A stretch of 41,462 bases of DNA from Candidatus Thorarchaeota archaeon SMTZ1-45 (GCA_001563335.1 LRSL01000077.1:1-41462); one strand, 5' to 3'. Counted from the first letter of the stretch, positions 1 through 8,486 are shown. Notes: a model not told the origin generated them from the letters alone. Made by a program: numbers and translations.

Positions 1-3000
1 GAACCACTCTCAGACTCAACATCATCAATGTATATACTATAGGTTGTAGGATAGTTACCTGAAGCCACCCATGTGATACTGATACCAGTATCGTCTTCTG
101 CGATGGTCATGTCGTCAGGACTATTGACAATAGGAGCGCGATTGAACGGTGGAAGCATATTTGTTGCCACAATCTCGCCAGCTATTGACATTCCAGGCAC
201 GGTCTGGTTCATTTCCACGAGCATGCCATTGCACTGAAGGATCTCAAATGTCATTGAGTAGTATTCAGTAACAATCCCAACTACATGCGTAGCATATCCA
301 TTCCAACTTCCACTCCCAACCACAGACATTATGGTGTTCCACTGCATGAAACACATTAAGTCGCCTATCGAGGCGGTCGGAACACAGCCCAGATCAATCG
401 ATGTTGCTACTGGTGCTGATTCAGGTGCTGATAGGCCTGGGAAGAACAAGAACTGCCCTTTATAGAGGTTCAGTCCAGGTGGCATCGCAGTACCACCTTC
501 TGAGATGTAACCATTTAGCACATTGAAGACAACCCACGTTTCAAATGCTTGTGATGGAAATCCTGCTTGAGTGACGTTCACATAGAATGTGGAGTTCACT
601 TCAAATGAACTCACCCATTCAAGGATTGTGAAATTGATCATCTCTAACAGATACCCTGGGGCATCGACCAGAAAGTTGGCATAGTCCCCTGGTGATGGAT
701 TAACAATGGGTACGACCCCATAGGACTCGACAGACACTGTTGCAACCGCACTTGCACCATTCGCCCAATCGCCAATGAGAGATATCACATTTGTGCCGTT
801 GGTGAAGACTGGTACAAACGAACCATTGACAAAAGTAGTGTCAGTCAACTTGTAAACTTCTGCTGCGTTAACAAAGACGGTGATATTTACAAGATTCTGC
901 ATGTCAGTAGCCGTGAAGTTGATGTATACGAGTCCGCCTCTCACAGACTGAGTAGGCACGGGTTCAGTTATGACCAGATTATAGACATCAAGAATCTTTG
1001 TTTCCACATTGTTGTACGTTACTACTTCGCCTACTACTGGCTCCACATAGGCTGTGACATTTATAGGACCAGGCGTTGTCACAACGTAGCTGACCTCAAA
1101 GGCTGTCCAATCTCCAGGATCAAGAGAGGCCACTACAGTTGAGTCCTCTAGCACTCCATCGACCCATAGTTCAAGACTGAACCCGGTTTCAGTATTGTTA
1201 CCTTGGTTCAGAACGTACGCAGTCAGATTTACTGTTTGACCAGATCCTAAAGCACCTGGAGCACCCAAGCCTGCCCGTAAATCGTGGTCTTCAACTCCCA
1301 CCCAGTTGGTGATTATGTTCTCAAACAGAATGGCATTGTCAGCTTGAGTGATAGCCCAGCTGAAGCTCTGGCTCAAACAGAGCACCTTCTCTAGACCCAG
1401 GTCCACAACAGCCCCTAACACATACTTTCCATCGCGTGTGCGTATCAGCTCAGTTGCTGGGAAAGTTGTAGTTAAGCCATTAGAAAACCAGTCGTAATAT
1501 AGCTCAGTGACACCAGTCATCAATGGATGTTCAGTGACAAAATCTGTTGTGTTGTCTTGGGCTGAGTCCCAAATCTCCTCAATTCCAATCCCTAAGTCAG
1601 ACATAACGGTGGCTAGACCTTCAGGAATTTCACCAACTTGCATGAGTACGAATTTACCACCTCCAGCAAGGTACGAATTGAGTATGTCAAGGTCCTCAGT
1701 GGGCCAGCTGCTTCCGTAAGCGCCTGCAAACACCGCGTCATATGAAGCCAAACGATTGTAGACTGAAAGATCGCCCTCGAATGCAAGACTGCCTGATATC
1801 TCATCTGCTACCCAACCTAAGTCTGTGTATAGACTCATAATCTCATAAGGTCGCATCTCATAGTGTGTTGTAACAAAGCCTATTGCTGTTATAGAACGGT
1901 TATAGAAGAATGTGACAGTGTCTGACGCAGAGTGGTCTAGAGCATCATAGGCAAAGACCGTTAGATTGTAATGATGCAAATTAGGGACAACTAGGTACAT
2001 CTCAAAGTCGTAGGTCGTTCTGTAAAGACTGCCGTTGATGTAGACCTCATAATATGCTATCCAGGAACTCATGTCGTATGCTGTCCAGTTGACCTTCGCC
2101 TCTAGGTTTGTCCCACCATCGAGAGGAAACTCTATTGATATGATTGGCGTATCTAGGTCCACCACAAGCGTCATACCGACAGTATAGTTGAATGAGTCTG
2201 TTTCCATGTAAACCTCTATGTACCGCATACCCGTCGCAAGTCCTGTCAGATCCAAATAATCCAAGGTCGTATTATCATAGAAAGTATAGTCCAAGAAGAT
2301 ATGGTACATGTCAATAGCCACATCTGAGTGTCCAATCCAAGTCAGCTGGTAGTCTGACGAATCGGTCATTTCTGGTGATGTGATGAATATCCATTTTTCA
2401 GGTGGCGTATAACGAAGTGTCACATCGTCAATGGGGAATGATGCAAAAGTGTGACTTACATAGTTGTCATAGATTGCTCCATGATTGAGACCCGTAGAAT
2501 AAGTCCAGTCATAGATGTTCTCAACCAAATCATAGTTGAAGTCAATAGTTCCATTCTCGTAGAGTATTGTCTGAAAAGTGCCAACTAGGTAAGAAGATTG
2601 ATCGTACACATTGTTATACTCGATGATAACGCAACTCGGTGAAGTCAACGAAAGGTTGTAGATTCCAGGATTACCATCCAGGAAAGAGATAGGTGTAGCA
2701 TAAGGCGCCACTGCATACCATGAGTCTTCACCAGAGGATCCCATCCACACCCATGGGTGAGATGGCTCTGTGTTGTAGAATGACATCCAACCATTTCTTG
2801 AAACATAGACTGTTGAGAAGCTTTCGCCATAGAACGGAAAACTGAATGGTAAATCAATGGCTACATATTCATCCATACTCAAATCGTTCCATGTTCCACC
2901 AGTAGCATCGATCCAATTGAAACTAATTTCTGTTTCAGTATAATCGAATGATCCTGTCGTTGGATCAATCTCACACTCGATGAACTGCTTACTCTGAGTC

Positions 3001-3188
3001 CGAGTGTCATCCACCTGTTTAGACAATGAGTCTCTCAGTTCTATATTATCCACTTGTCTTGCCTGTTGGTCAGGCAAAATCTGTGGAGATTCTCTGAAAT
3101 TCATGTGAACTATTGGAAGAGTGCACATGATATTTCCTAGCATGAAAATCAATGAAAATGATATTATACATAAAAAGAATCTCTTCAT
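1..3188 (-). CDS. Secreted multidomain surface protein (3' end outside window)
   Basis: The reverse strand is open from ATG 3188 to the window edge (1062 codons visible), so the C-terminus is missing. It starts with a signal peptide (MKRFFLCIISFSLIFMLGN). A domain with the pattern 'LPFSFPFYGESFSTVYVS' (about 2890-2790) follows, of the kind seen in large extracellular prokaryotic proteins. Next come Ig-like segments, then a Rossmann/glutamine-amidotransferase-like segment around 1910-1310 (AGAYGSSWPTEDLDILNSY; GGGKFVLMQVG). A CARDB-like domain follows around 1290-1000 (LNQGNNTETGFSLELWVDG), then further beta-rich modules. The last visible module (ITWVASGNYPTTYSIYIDD) matches the two Ig-like modules at the end of the beta-helix protein at 8487-12476, so the two proteins belong to one surface family. 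GTG 3200 is an in-frame alternative start, but the GGAGGAG at 3201-3212 abuts it and suits ATG 3188 better. Substrate or partner is unknown. Confidence 0.85.
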   Translation of the reverse strand, partial: MKRFFLCIISFSLIFMLGNIMCTLPIVHMNFRESPQILPDQQARQVDNIELRDSLSKQVDDTRTQSKQFIECEIDPTTGSFDYTETEISFNWIDATGGTWNDLSMDEYVAIDLPFSFPFYGESFSTVYVSRNGWMSFYNTEPSHPWVWMGSSGEDSWYAVAPYATPISFLDGNPGIYNLSLTSPSCVIIEYNNVYDQSSYLVGTFQTILYENGTIDFNYDLVENIYDWTYSTGLNHGAIYDNYVSHTFASFPIDDVTLRYTPPEKWIFITSPEMTDSSDYQLTWIGHSDVAIDMYHIFLDYTFYDNTTLDYLDLTGLATGMRYIEVYMETDSFNYTVGMTLVVDLDTPIISIEFPLDGGTNLEAKVNWTAYDMSSWIAYYEVYINGSLYRTTYDFEMYLVVPNLHHYNLTVFAYDALDHSASDTVTFFYNRSITAIGFVTTHYEMRPYEIMSLYTDLGWVADEISGSLAFEGDLSVYNRLASYDAVFAGAYGSSWPTEDLDILNSYLAGGGKFVLMQVGEIPEGLATVMSDLGIGIEEIWDSAQDNTTDFVTEHPLMTGVTELYYDWFSNGLTTTFPATELIRTRDGKYVLGAVVDLGLEKVLCLSQSFSWAITQADNAILFENIITNWVGVEDHDLRAGLGAPGALGSGQTVNLTAYVLNQGNNTETGFSLELWVDGVLEDSTVVASLDPGDWTAFEVSYVVTTPGPINVTAYVEPVVGEVVTYNNVETKILDVYNLVITEPVPTQSVRGGLVYINFTATDMQNLVNITVFVNAAEVYKLTDTTFVNGSFVPVFTNGTNVISLIGDWANGASAVATVSVESYGVVPIVNPSPGDYANFLVDAPGYLLEMINFTILEWVSSFEVNSTFYVNVTQAGFPSQAFETWVVFNVLNGYISEGGTAMPPGLNLYKGQFLFFPGLSAPESAPVATSIDLGCVPTASIGDLMCFMQWNTIMSVVGSGSWNGYATHVVGIVTEYYSMTFEILQCNGMLVEMNQTVPGMSIAGEIVATNMLPPFNRAPIVNSPDDMTIAEDDTGISITWVASGNYPTTYSIYIDDVESESG

Positions 3189-3245
3189 GATGAAGATCAC
3201 TCTCCTCCACTTCTCACACGCTTTGGAATTCTTTTTCCTAAAGTG

Positions 3246-3260
3246 CTTTTAATATAATAA
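3246..3260 (-). promoter_or_regulatory. Putative TATA box for the surface protein gene
   Basis: On the reverse strand this reads TTATTATATTAAAAG, a good archaeal TATA match about 60 nt upstream of ATG 3188. Transcription would start near 3225 and leave a short leader holding the GGAGGAG motif. A perfect interrupted palindrome (AGGAAAT-A-ATTTCCT, 3330-3344) lies farther upstream and could be an operator. Neither assignment has support beyond sequence. Confidence 0.4.
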
Positions 3261-3391
3261 GCTGAATTTTGTAATAAATCTAAGCAATTAATGAATGTAT
3301 TTTGGATTCTGAAAGTTTCTTAAAAATGAAGGAAATAATTTCCTCAGGGAACATGTGATGGTGATGGATGTACATTTGCAAAAGCTATCTA

Positions 3392-3660
3392 TTATGCCAA
3401 AGTACCGTAATCCCTAGAAACTTCCATCCGGAGAAAAGTAAAAGCAGACATGCAAATGACTAATGCAAACACGTTCTGTGCTCCAAAATCTAAGGGCATT
3501 GTTACTAAATAGATGATGAATAGACCGGTGACAAAAGCTGCATAAAAGGTCATTCGAGGAATGGAACCATTTTCGAAGAAGAGATAATTTTCAAGAAAAC
3601 CTAAGTCTGTACAAGGATTGATAATATAATCACTAGCTGATGTCTTCAGATTCAGCTGGT
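3392..3660 (-). pseudogene. Remnant of a small membrane-protein gene (3' part only)
   Basis: The reverse strand carries an open frame from about 3660 to TAA 3392-3394. It has no start at its 5' end, only an internal ATG at 3551-3553. The translation looks like real protein: a polar stretch (DLGFLENYLFFENGSIPRM), then two hydrophobic helices (TFYAAFVTGLFIIYLV; NVFALVICMSAFTFL) and a polar tail ending SRDYGTLA. The upstream frame is closed by a stop. I read it as the 3' remainder of a two-helix-or-more membrane protein. The internal ATG would give a 53-residue protein, so a small functional gene is possible. The rest of the 3189-3812 gap holds the promoter of the surface-protein gene and otherwise nothing I recognise. 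Confidence 0.35.
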
Positions 3661-3812
3661 CTCATATTAAAGCAGCCTACATAGAAAGGATGGCGTCATG
3701 AGGCAATAAAAACCAATGTAGGAATACGATGACAAAACAACTACTCAACCAAGATTACGAGCATCAAACCTCAAAAGTCCTTGATTAAATGATTCAATGA
3801 GGTAAGTAGTTA

Positions 3813-4298
3813 ATGTCAGAGTATCTGATTCAAGATAAACGGGTAGTCTGGAGATTCTTGTTGGTTCTCTTTATCGCAGCTTTGCTCTTACCACATACAT
3901 TAGAGATCTCAAGCCACAGTATTCCTGATGCTTCTTATACGCGGTATAGTGTAATCTCTGTGTTGTTGACTATATTTTATGAGTATGGCAGCACAATAGT
4001 CGGACCGTACAGTACATTATTCATTATGCCTCCCACCTCAGCAGCTTTGTTGAACGCGCTGACATTAGTCCTCAATATCTCAATCATCGTGAGTCAGTTT
4101 GGATTTGCCAAAGGGAGAGTTTCAAGGAGGAGAGTCCTGCAAATAATTGGAATAGTTTTGTGTGTTCATGTGGTTCTACTGCTTGGCGTTTTCTCGTATC
4201 AGGTGGACGGATGGGCAAGTGTGTTGGCAATTCCTCTGCCTATCTTTCCCATAATTAGTACTCTAGCAATGCTTCGGGGTAAAACTCCAAATCCATGA
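3813..4298 (+). CDS. Four-helix membrane protein, unknown function
   Basis: 161 residues, ATG start with GAGGT nine bases upstream. Hydrophobic segments lie at about residues 13-31, 66-91, 109-127 and 135-153. The loop between helices 2 and 3 is basic (KGRVSRRR), which puts it inside the cell by the positive-inside rule. I do not recognise the family. It sits alone on the + strand between decayed segments (a membrane-protein remnant and an old etfA tail), so it belongs to a gene-poor, high-turnover stretch. A 7-bp hairpin at 4356-4378 could end its transcript. Confidence 0.6.
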   Translation: MSEYLIQDKRVVWRFLLVLFIAALLLPHTLEISSHSIPDASYTRYSVISVLLTIFYEYGSTIVGPYSTLFIMPPTSAALLNALTLVLNISIIVSQFGFAKGRVSRRRVLQIIGIVLCVHVVLLLGVFSYQVDGWASVLAIPLPIFPIISTLAMLRGKTPNP

Positions 4299-4355
4299 TT
4301 CCATTAGCTGTACCAGTGTTTTGATGATGCTAGTTTAAGTAAAAAGAATGATGAA

Positions 4356-4378
4356 AGATAGAGATATTCCTTCTATCT
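4356..4378 (+). terminator. Hairpin downstream of the 161-aa membrane protein
   Basis: AGATAGA (4356-4362) pairs with TCTATCT (4372-4378) across a 9-base loop. It lies 58 bases past the stop of the upstream gene. No T-run follows directly, and the right arm overlaps the decayed etfA tail, so the match may be accidental. Confidence 0.3.
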
Positions 4379-4477
4379 CTCAGTCCAGAATTTCTTTACA
4401 GCCTTGATGATCTAATGGGGAATTGTGAAGATATAACCAACAATACAGGAGTGTGCAACTTCACTGATCAGAGTCTC
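4373..4477 (-). pseudogene. Old, decayed relic of the etfA 3' end
   Basis: Read on the reverse strand, 35 codons align without gaps to the C-terminus of electron-transfer flavoprotein alpha. The relic has VAHSCIVGYIFTI where the intact gene at 6285 has [13 protein letters not shown] and the younger relic at 5350 has [13 protein letters not shown]. After an in-frame TAG comes IIKAVKKFWTER and a stop, against IIEAIKELQAKR in the intact gene. Most differences are single-base decays of conserved residues (Asp to His or Tyr, Gly to Cys, Glu to stop). It ends GAG-AGA-TAG, exactly as the younger relic does. It has no 5' portion and cannot be functional. It is the older of two displaced etfA tails. 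Confidence 0.7.
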
Positions 4478-4586
4478 TCAAAATTTCATTCCAATCTTTA
4501 GTTTATTGAATAAGTCTAGAAATGTTGCTTCGAAGATTATTCTTTTATTAAAACAACGTTTGAAAAACTGCATGGATTAAGATTGG

Positions 4587-5267
4587 GTGAACACCGTGCA
4601 AGATGAAGAAGAGATTTCTCTGAGAGACCTTGTATACTTCCCACTCTTCTTCAACATGGTTGCTTTAGTTGCAACGGGACTATCCTTTGTGTTTCTGCCA
4701 GAACTGATGCTTGACTATGGGCAGATGATGTTCATGATATATCTGTCAGTGTTCCTCGCTGAGCTCCTGCTCGCTTATTTTCTCACTCGTCGACTTAGAA
4801 ATACGGACATGTCAATAAGGAGCCTAATCACCCCAAAAAGAAGACTGAGATGGCTTCCTGCCACCACAGTGTTCATTGCGCTCAATGCACTGTTCATTGT
4901 ATATATTGGAGTTGCCCTTTGGACTGGATATGTCACTTCTTTCACAGGGCTAAGCTCACTTCAAGTAATCTTCTTCATTGTGCTTGCACCTCTTGCAGCG
5001 GGATTTGTTGAAGAGCTTGCGTTTAGAGGGTACCTGATAGAGATTATGCTGAAGAAAGGACTCACGGAAAACAGACTAGTCGTGTACTCTGCTGTTTCTT
5101 TTGCTCTCATTCATGGTTTCTTCATAATTGACAAGCTGATCATGACCTTCGTGTTTGGACTAATTGCAGGCTTCTACTACGTTAGGGAGCGAAACTTACC
5201 TGTGTTAATAGTTTCGCACGTCGTAGTCGATGTGGTGACATTTGGTATGTCGGTCTACGGTTTCTGA
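4587..5267 (+). CDS. CPBP-family intramembrane metalloprotease (CAAX protease/Abi type)
   Basis: 226 residues, GTG start. This is a polytopic membrane protein with the three CPBP (PF02517) signatures: EExxxR at residues 142-147 (EELAFR), FxxxH at 172-176 (FALIH) and HxxxD at 211-215 (HVVVD). In the family these form a metal-dependent glutamyl protease site within the membrane that cleaves prenylated or other membrane substrates, and some members serve in bacteriocin immunity. Hydrophobic segments lie around residues 18-38, 46-66, 92-113, 125-141, 165-180 and 185-198. It is isolated between two displaced etfA tails on the opposite strand, so it may have arrived as cargo, and its substrate is unknown. 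Confidence 0.85.
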   Translation: MNTVQDEEEISLRDLVYFPLFFNMVALVATGLSFVFLPELMLDYGQMMFMIYLSVFLAELLLAYFLTRRLRNTDMSIRSLITPKRRLRWLPATTVFIALNALFIVYIGVALWTGYVTSFTGLSSLQVIFFIVLAPLAAGFVEELAFRGYLIEIMLKKGLTENRLVVYSAVSFALIHGFFIIDKLIMTFVFGLIAGFYYVRERNLPVLIVSHVVVDVVTFGMSVYGF

Positions 5268-5349
5268 CAATTGCATAGTCAAAATGCAGAACAGACTGTC
5301 GGTCAAATGAGAAGAGTTATAGCGTCCAAATCATGTTCGCATTTCTTGA

Positions 5350-5514
5350 CTATCTCTCAGCTTGGATTTTCTTGACTTCCTCAATGACTTCAGGTAGGAC
5401 TGTGAAGATATCACCTACAATTCCGAAGTCTGCTACGCTGAATATAGGTGCATCATGGTCCTTGTTGATTGCTATCACCAGATCTGAGGAACTCATTCCT
5501 GCCAGGTGTGACTG
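5350..5514 (-). pseudogene. Displaced relic of the etfA 3' end (last ~53 codons)
   Basis: The reverse strand encodes [17 protein letters not shown], then [19 protein letters not shown] and a tail ending QAER-stop. This is the C-terminus of ETF alpha, including part of its FAD-binding domain. Over 49 aligned residues from the GM motif it shares 36 (73%) with the intact etfA at 6285-7484, and the frame is undamaged. Nothing 5' of this segment is etfA-like: the stop codon of the neighbouring membrane pseudogene lies three bases away (5517-5519). It lacks a start and the rest of the gene. The intact reading suggests a recent displacement, or a tail that came from a formerly functional second copy. 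Confidence 0.85.
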
Positions 5515-5516
5515 TT

Positions 5517-6155
5517 TTAGTCAATTATTCTTATTGTCATCAAATCTCTTACTTCAACAATCAAGAAACCTATAATCACAATTGAGAGGATTATAGCCAC
5601 TAGCAGAGGTTGATTGCCATAACTCTCAATTGTACGATAGAAGCTAAAAGCTAAAATTGTAGTAGGATGGCGATGCTTGCAATTATCCACGTAAGGACTC
5701 CTACTCTCTCTTCTTCTTCTAAATCAGTATTTCCAGTTTGCCTATCTGTTTTTTTTTAATGTGGTGTATACAAAGAGAGGAATTGGCATCACTATGTAAG
5801 TAATGCCCAAAAACATCCAAATCACCCAAACCCCTTGGTAGAGGAATACCAAAAAGATGAATGACTCGATCGTGTTAAGTTCGCAAAATACCTGTGGACA
5901 ACCATCACCTTGAGATGGTTTGAACGGAAAAGGAAAGAGGCTATAACCAGGCGTAGGAAAATAAAACTCAAACCGTCGATTCCGTTGATCCCAATGCACA
6001 ATACTCCCAACATCCACTATGATAGACAAATAGAGAAGTAATAAAAGAACTACAAAGCGTCTAACAAGAAGTGCTCTGTGCGTAAAGACCCAACTTCGAA
6101 TATGAGGGAGTATTCCCGTAAGATTCTCCTCTGAAATGGACTTGGGCAAATCCAA
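5517..6155 (-). pseudogene. Frameshifted membrane-protein gene between etfA and its displaced tail
   Basis: The first open frame starts at TTG 6155 with GGGGGA just upstream. It runs 137 codons with helices near residues 32-50 and 95-128, then stops at 5742 just after a run of nine A residues (T run at 5749-5757 on the + strand). Removing one A lets the frame continue as TDRQTGNTDLEEEERVGVLT, then helix WIIASIAILL. A stop then interrupts, and one more base restores LAFSFYRTIESYGNQ and a last helix (LLVAIILSIVIIGFLIVEV) ending RIID-stop at 5517. I therefore read one gene of about 210 codons with two frameshifts. Two indel errors in the assembly are the alternative. Family unknown. Confidence 0.6.
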
Positions 6156-6249
6156 TCCCCCAAGTTGTATTGACCATCTTCAAATTAAACTGTATTCATT
6201 TGTTTTATCAAAGATCCTATCATGGTCTTGGAAATGAAGAGAGAAATAC

Positions 6250-6270
6250 CCTCACTCAACAAGAGTGAGG
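6250..6270 (-). terminator. Terminator hairpin after etfBA
   Basis: CCTCACTC (6250-6257) and GAGTGAGG (6263-6270) form a perfect 8-bp stem with a 5-base loop, 15 bases past the etfA stop. On the transcribed strand it is followed by a pyrimidine-rich stretch (GTATTTCTCTCTT). It probably ends the etfBA transcript. Confidence 0.6.
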
Positions 6271-6284
6271 TCTTAAATTAGGAA

Positions 6285-7484
6285 TTATCTCTTGGCTTGT
6301 AGTTCCTTTATAGCTTCAATGATTTCAGGAACTACTGTGAAAATATCTCCCACTATGCCAAAGTCAGCGATACTAAAAATTGGCGCGTCTGGGTCTTTGT
6401 TGATAGCTACGATGACGTCACTGCTTTGCATTCCTATTTGATGTTGAATAGCTCCAGAGATTCCGAGAGCAATGTAGAGCTTTGGACAGACTGTCCTTCC
6501 TGACTGACCGACCTGTTGTGATGGTGGAAGCCATCCTAGGTCAACAATGGGACGAGAACCACCAATTGCTGCATCAAGGAGTTCTGCGAGCTGTTTTGGA
6601 AGCTCGAGGTTTGATGGGTCCTTGATTCCGCGGCCACTGCAGACGATAACATCTGCCTCCTCCACTGATTTCATACCCTCAACAGCCTCACTCACCGACT
6701 CCAACACCCGAGTCCGCACCTGCACTGGATTGATTGTCATTGGGACTCGTTCAATCTCACCATTCCTTGATGTGTCAGGTTCCAGAGGCTTGAACACATT
6801 TGGTCGAACAGTAGCCATCTGAGGCCTTGTGTATGGGGAGAGAATCTCAGCCATGATGTTTCCACCAAAGGCGGGTCTTGTCTGTACAAGCTGACGCTCC
6901 TCATCGATATCGAGTCCAGTGCAGTCAGCAGTAAGCCCAAGTGCCATCCTAGCTGCGACACGTGGAGCTAAGTCTCGCCCATTGTTGGTCGCACCAAACA
7001 GCACAATTCCAGGTTTTCTGGGAGCTATCAGCGTGTTCATAGCAATGGTATATGCATCAGTTGTATAATGGTCGAAGACCTTCTCATCAACAACAAGAAC
7101 CTTGTCAGCTCCATGATGTATCAGCTTCTGAGCATGAGCTTCAATCTCATGACCAATCAGGATTGCAACCAGCTCCTCTCCTAGCTTGTCAGCTAACTCA
7201 CGACCTTTTGCTATGAGTTCTAGTCCGACATTACGAAGACGACCATCACTGGTTTCACAGAAGACCCAGACGTTCTTGTATTGTGCAATAGCCTCTCTGT
7301 CAATAGCTTTCCTCTCAATTTTAATAGCATCGACAGGACATACCTCTTCACAGGACCCACACAGGACACATTTGTCCATGTCAAACTTGACCTTGTCACC
7401 ATCTTTTTCGATTGCATCAAAGTTGCAGACCTTTGGACAGAGCATACATCCATTGCATGTGTCCCTATCGTAATGCAAAGTCAT
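6285..7484 (-). CDS. etfA: Electron-transfer flavoprotein alpha subunit with N-terminal 2[4Fe-4S] ferredoxin domain
   Basis: 399 residues from ATG 7484, one base after the etfB stop (TAA-G-ATG); the longer frame to 7517 only overlaps etfB. Residues 1-62 are a bacterial-type ferredoxin with two CxxCxxCxxxCP motifs (CNGCMLCPKVC; CVLCGSCEEVCP). The rest is ETF alpha, with the FAD-binding signature around 6620-6430 (GRGIKDPSNLELP; PPSQQVGQSGRTVCPKLY; LGISGAIQH) and the conserved end AINKDPDAPIFSIADFG. Alpha subunits with this ferredoxin fusion occur in flavin-bifurcating ETFs such as the caffeyl-CoA reductase complex. Here it would pass electrons between NADH or ferredoxin, flavin and an acyl-CoA dehydrogenase or Hdr partner. 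No such dehydrogenase is visible in the window. Its 3' end is the site of two displaced tails downstream. Confidence 0.92.
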   Translation of the reverse strand: MTLHYDRDTCNGCMLCPKVCNFDAIEKDGDKVKFDMDKCVLCGSCEEVCPVDAIKIERKAIDREAIAQYKNVWVFCETSDGRLRNVGLELIAKGRELADKLGEELVAILIGHEIEAHAQKLIHHGADKVLVVDEKVFDHYTTDAYTIAMNTLIAPRKPGIVLFGATNNGRDLAPRVAARMALGLTADCTGLDIDEERQLVQTRPAFGGNIMAEILSPYTRPQMATVRPNVFKPLEPDTSRNGEIERVPMTINPVQVRTRVLESVSEAVEGMKSVEEADVIVCSGRGIKDPSNLELPKQLAELLDAAIGGSRPIVDLGWLPPSQQVGQSGRTVCPKLYIALGISGAIQHQIGMQSSDVIVAINKDPDAPIFSIADFGIVGDIFTVVPEIIEAIKELQAKR

Positions 7485-7485
7485 C

Positions 7486-8274
7486 TTAGAGTGCCCCCTT
7501 CTTTGCCAAGAACTCAACGAGCTCTTTCGCCGCTGCTTTCGGGTCTTCAGCCTCTATCTTGATTCCACCTTTCTTCTTTTCAGGTGGGAACACCTTTCTC
7601 ACCTGAGTAGGCGATCCCTTCAGACCAAGCTTGTCAACATCATACCCCAGTGTTTCAGCATTGACTTCCTCAAAGGGTTTCTTCTTTGCCTGCATGATGC
7701 CCATGATATTGGGAAGACGTGGTTCGTTCAGCCCTTTGGTGGCTGTGAGAAGTACTGGCATCTTTGCTCGTACTATGTCATATCCCTCATCTGTTTCTCT
7801 ATGGGCGATGACGAATTTTCCATCCTCACTCAGCTCAAGATGACGAACATAGCATATCTGGGGCACACCCAACAACTCAGCGATCTCAGGACCTACCTGA
7901 GCTGTATCGCCATCAATTGCCTGCTTTCCACAGATGACAAGATCAAACTCCATCTTTTTAATCTGCTCTGCAAGAGTGAGTGCTGTGACCCATGTATCAG
8001 CACCTGCAAAAGCACGATCTGTCATATGGATAGCCTTGTCACCCCCCATGGCAAGGGCCTTGAGTAGTGCTTCTTTTGCTTGTGGTGGGCCCATTGTGAT
8101 TATGGTCACCTCACCGCCATACTTCTCACGTAGTTTTATTGCCTCTTCAACTGCATATTCATCGAACGGATTCAGAATACTTGGTACTCCTTCTCTAATG
8201 AGCGTACCAGTTTCCTCATTTACCTTAACGTCAGCAATCTCGGGTACTTGCTTTACAGGAACGACTATCTTCAA
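7486..8274 (-). CDS. etfB: Electron-transfer flavoprotein beta subunit
   Basis: From TTG 8274 the protein is 262 residues and begins KIVVPVKQVPE, the canonical ETF beta N-terminus. Upstream in-frame starts (TTG 8295, GTG 8289) would add seven or fewer residues, and no clear ribosome binding site decides between them. The AMP/FAD-site signature CGKQAIDGDTAQVGPE is present (about 7935-7890), and the protein ends FLAKKGAL. It forms a heterodimer with EtfA, encoded one base downstream. A TATA-like element at 8331-8337 is placed to start a short-leader or leaderless transcript. The large beta-helix gene is divergent from the same 190-base gap. Confidence 0.92.
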   Translation of the reverse strand: MKIVVPVKQVPEIADVKVNEETGTLIREGVPSILNPFDEYAVEEAIKLREKYGGEVTIITMGPPQAKEALLKALAMGGDKAIHMTDRAFAGADTWVTALTLAEQIKKMEFDLVICGKQAIDGDTAQVGPEIAELLGVPQICYVRHLELSEDGKFVIAHRETDEGYDIVRAKMPVLLTATKGLNEPRLPNIMGIMQAKKKPFEEVNAETLGYDVDKLGLKGSPTQVRKVFPPEKKKGGIKIEAEDPKAAAKELVEFLAKKGAL

Positions 8275-8330
8275 AGCCAGTATTTTCACTTCCAATGGTC
8301 TTTTGTGGGTCAGTTTCGAGGAGGTCCCCG

Positions 8331-8337
8331 ATATAAG
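8331..8337 (-). promoter_or_regulatory. TATA-like element for etfBA
   Basis: The reverse strand reads CCTTATATCG here. The usual 22-27 nt spacing puts transcription start near 8308, about 15-35 nt before the possible etfB starts. A second TATA-like string (TCTATATCC) lies about 15 nt farther out. Confidence 0.4.
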
Positions 8338-8486
8338 GAATACGCACTGGATATAGAATAGTGAAGAGTGTCCTCATTGATTCTTGGTGCTCTCACAACT
8401 CATAAGGACAGGAATATTCAAATGAAAGCACCTTCACTATCATGAATTCGAATTGAAAGCAACACTAGAATAGGAGTTGGTAGGAG

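Noticed and set aside
3280..3391. Possible third etfA tail after the headless membrane fragment (FPEEIISFIFKKL)
   Set aside because: Position fits the stacking pattern, but the match is short, needs an insertion and lacks the GDIFT motif; part of it is a palindrome. Not supported.
5333..5575. 80-codon open frame on the + strand
   Set aside because: It is the antisense of the displaced etfA tail, whose minus-strand reading matches ETF alpha residue by residue.
5742..5760. A AAA AAC slippery heptamer as a programmed -1 frameshift site
   Set aside because: The -1 frame stops after about ten codons; the protein-like continuation needs a +1 change, and a second frameshift follows, so decay or indel error is more likely.
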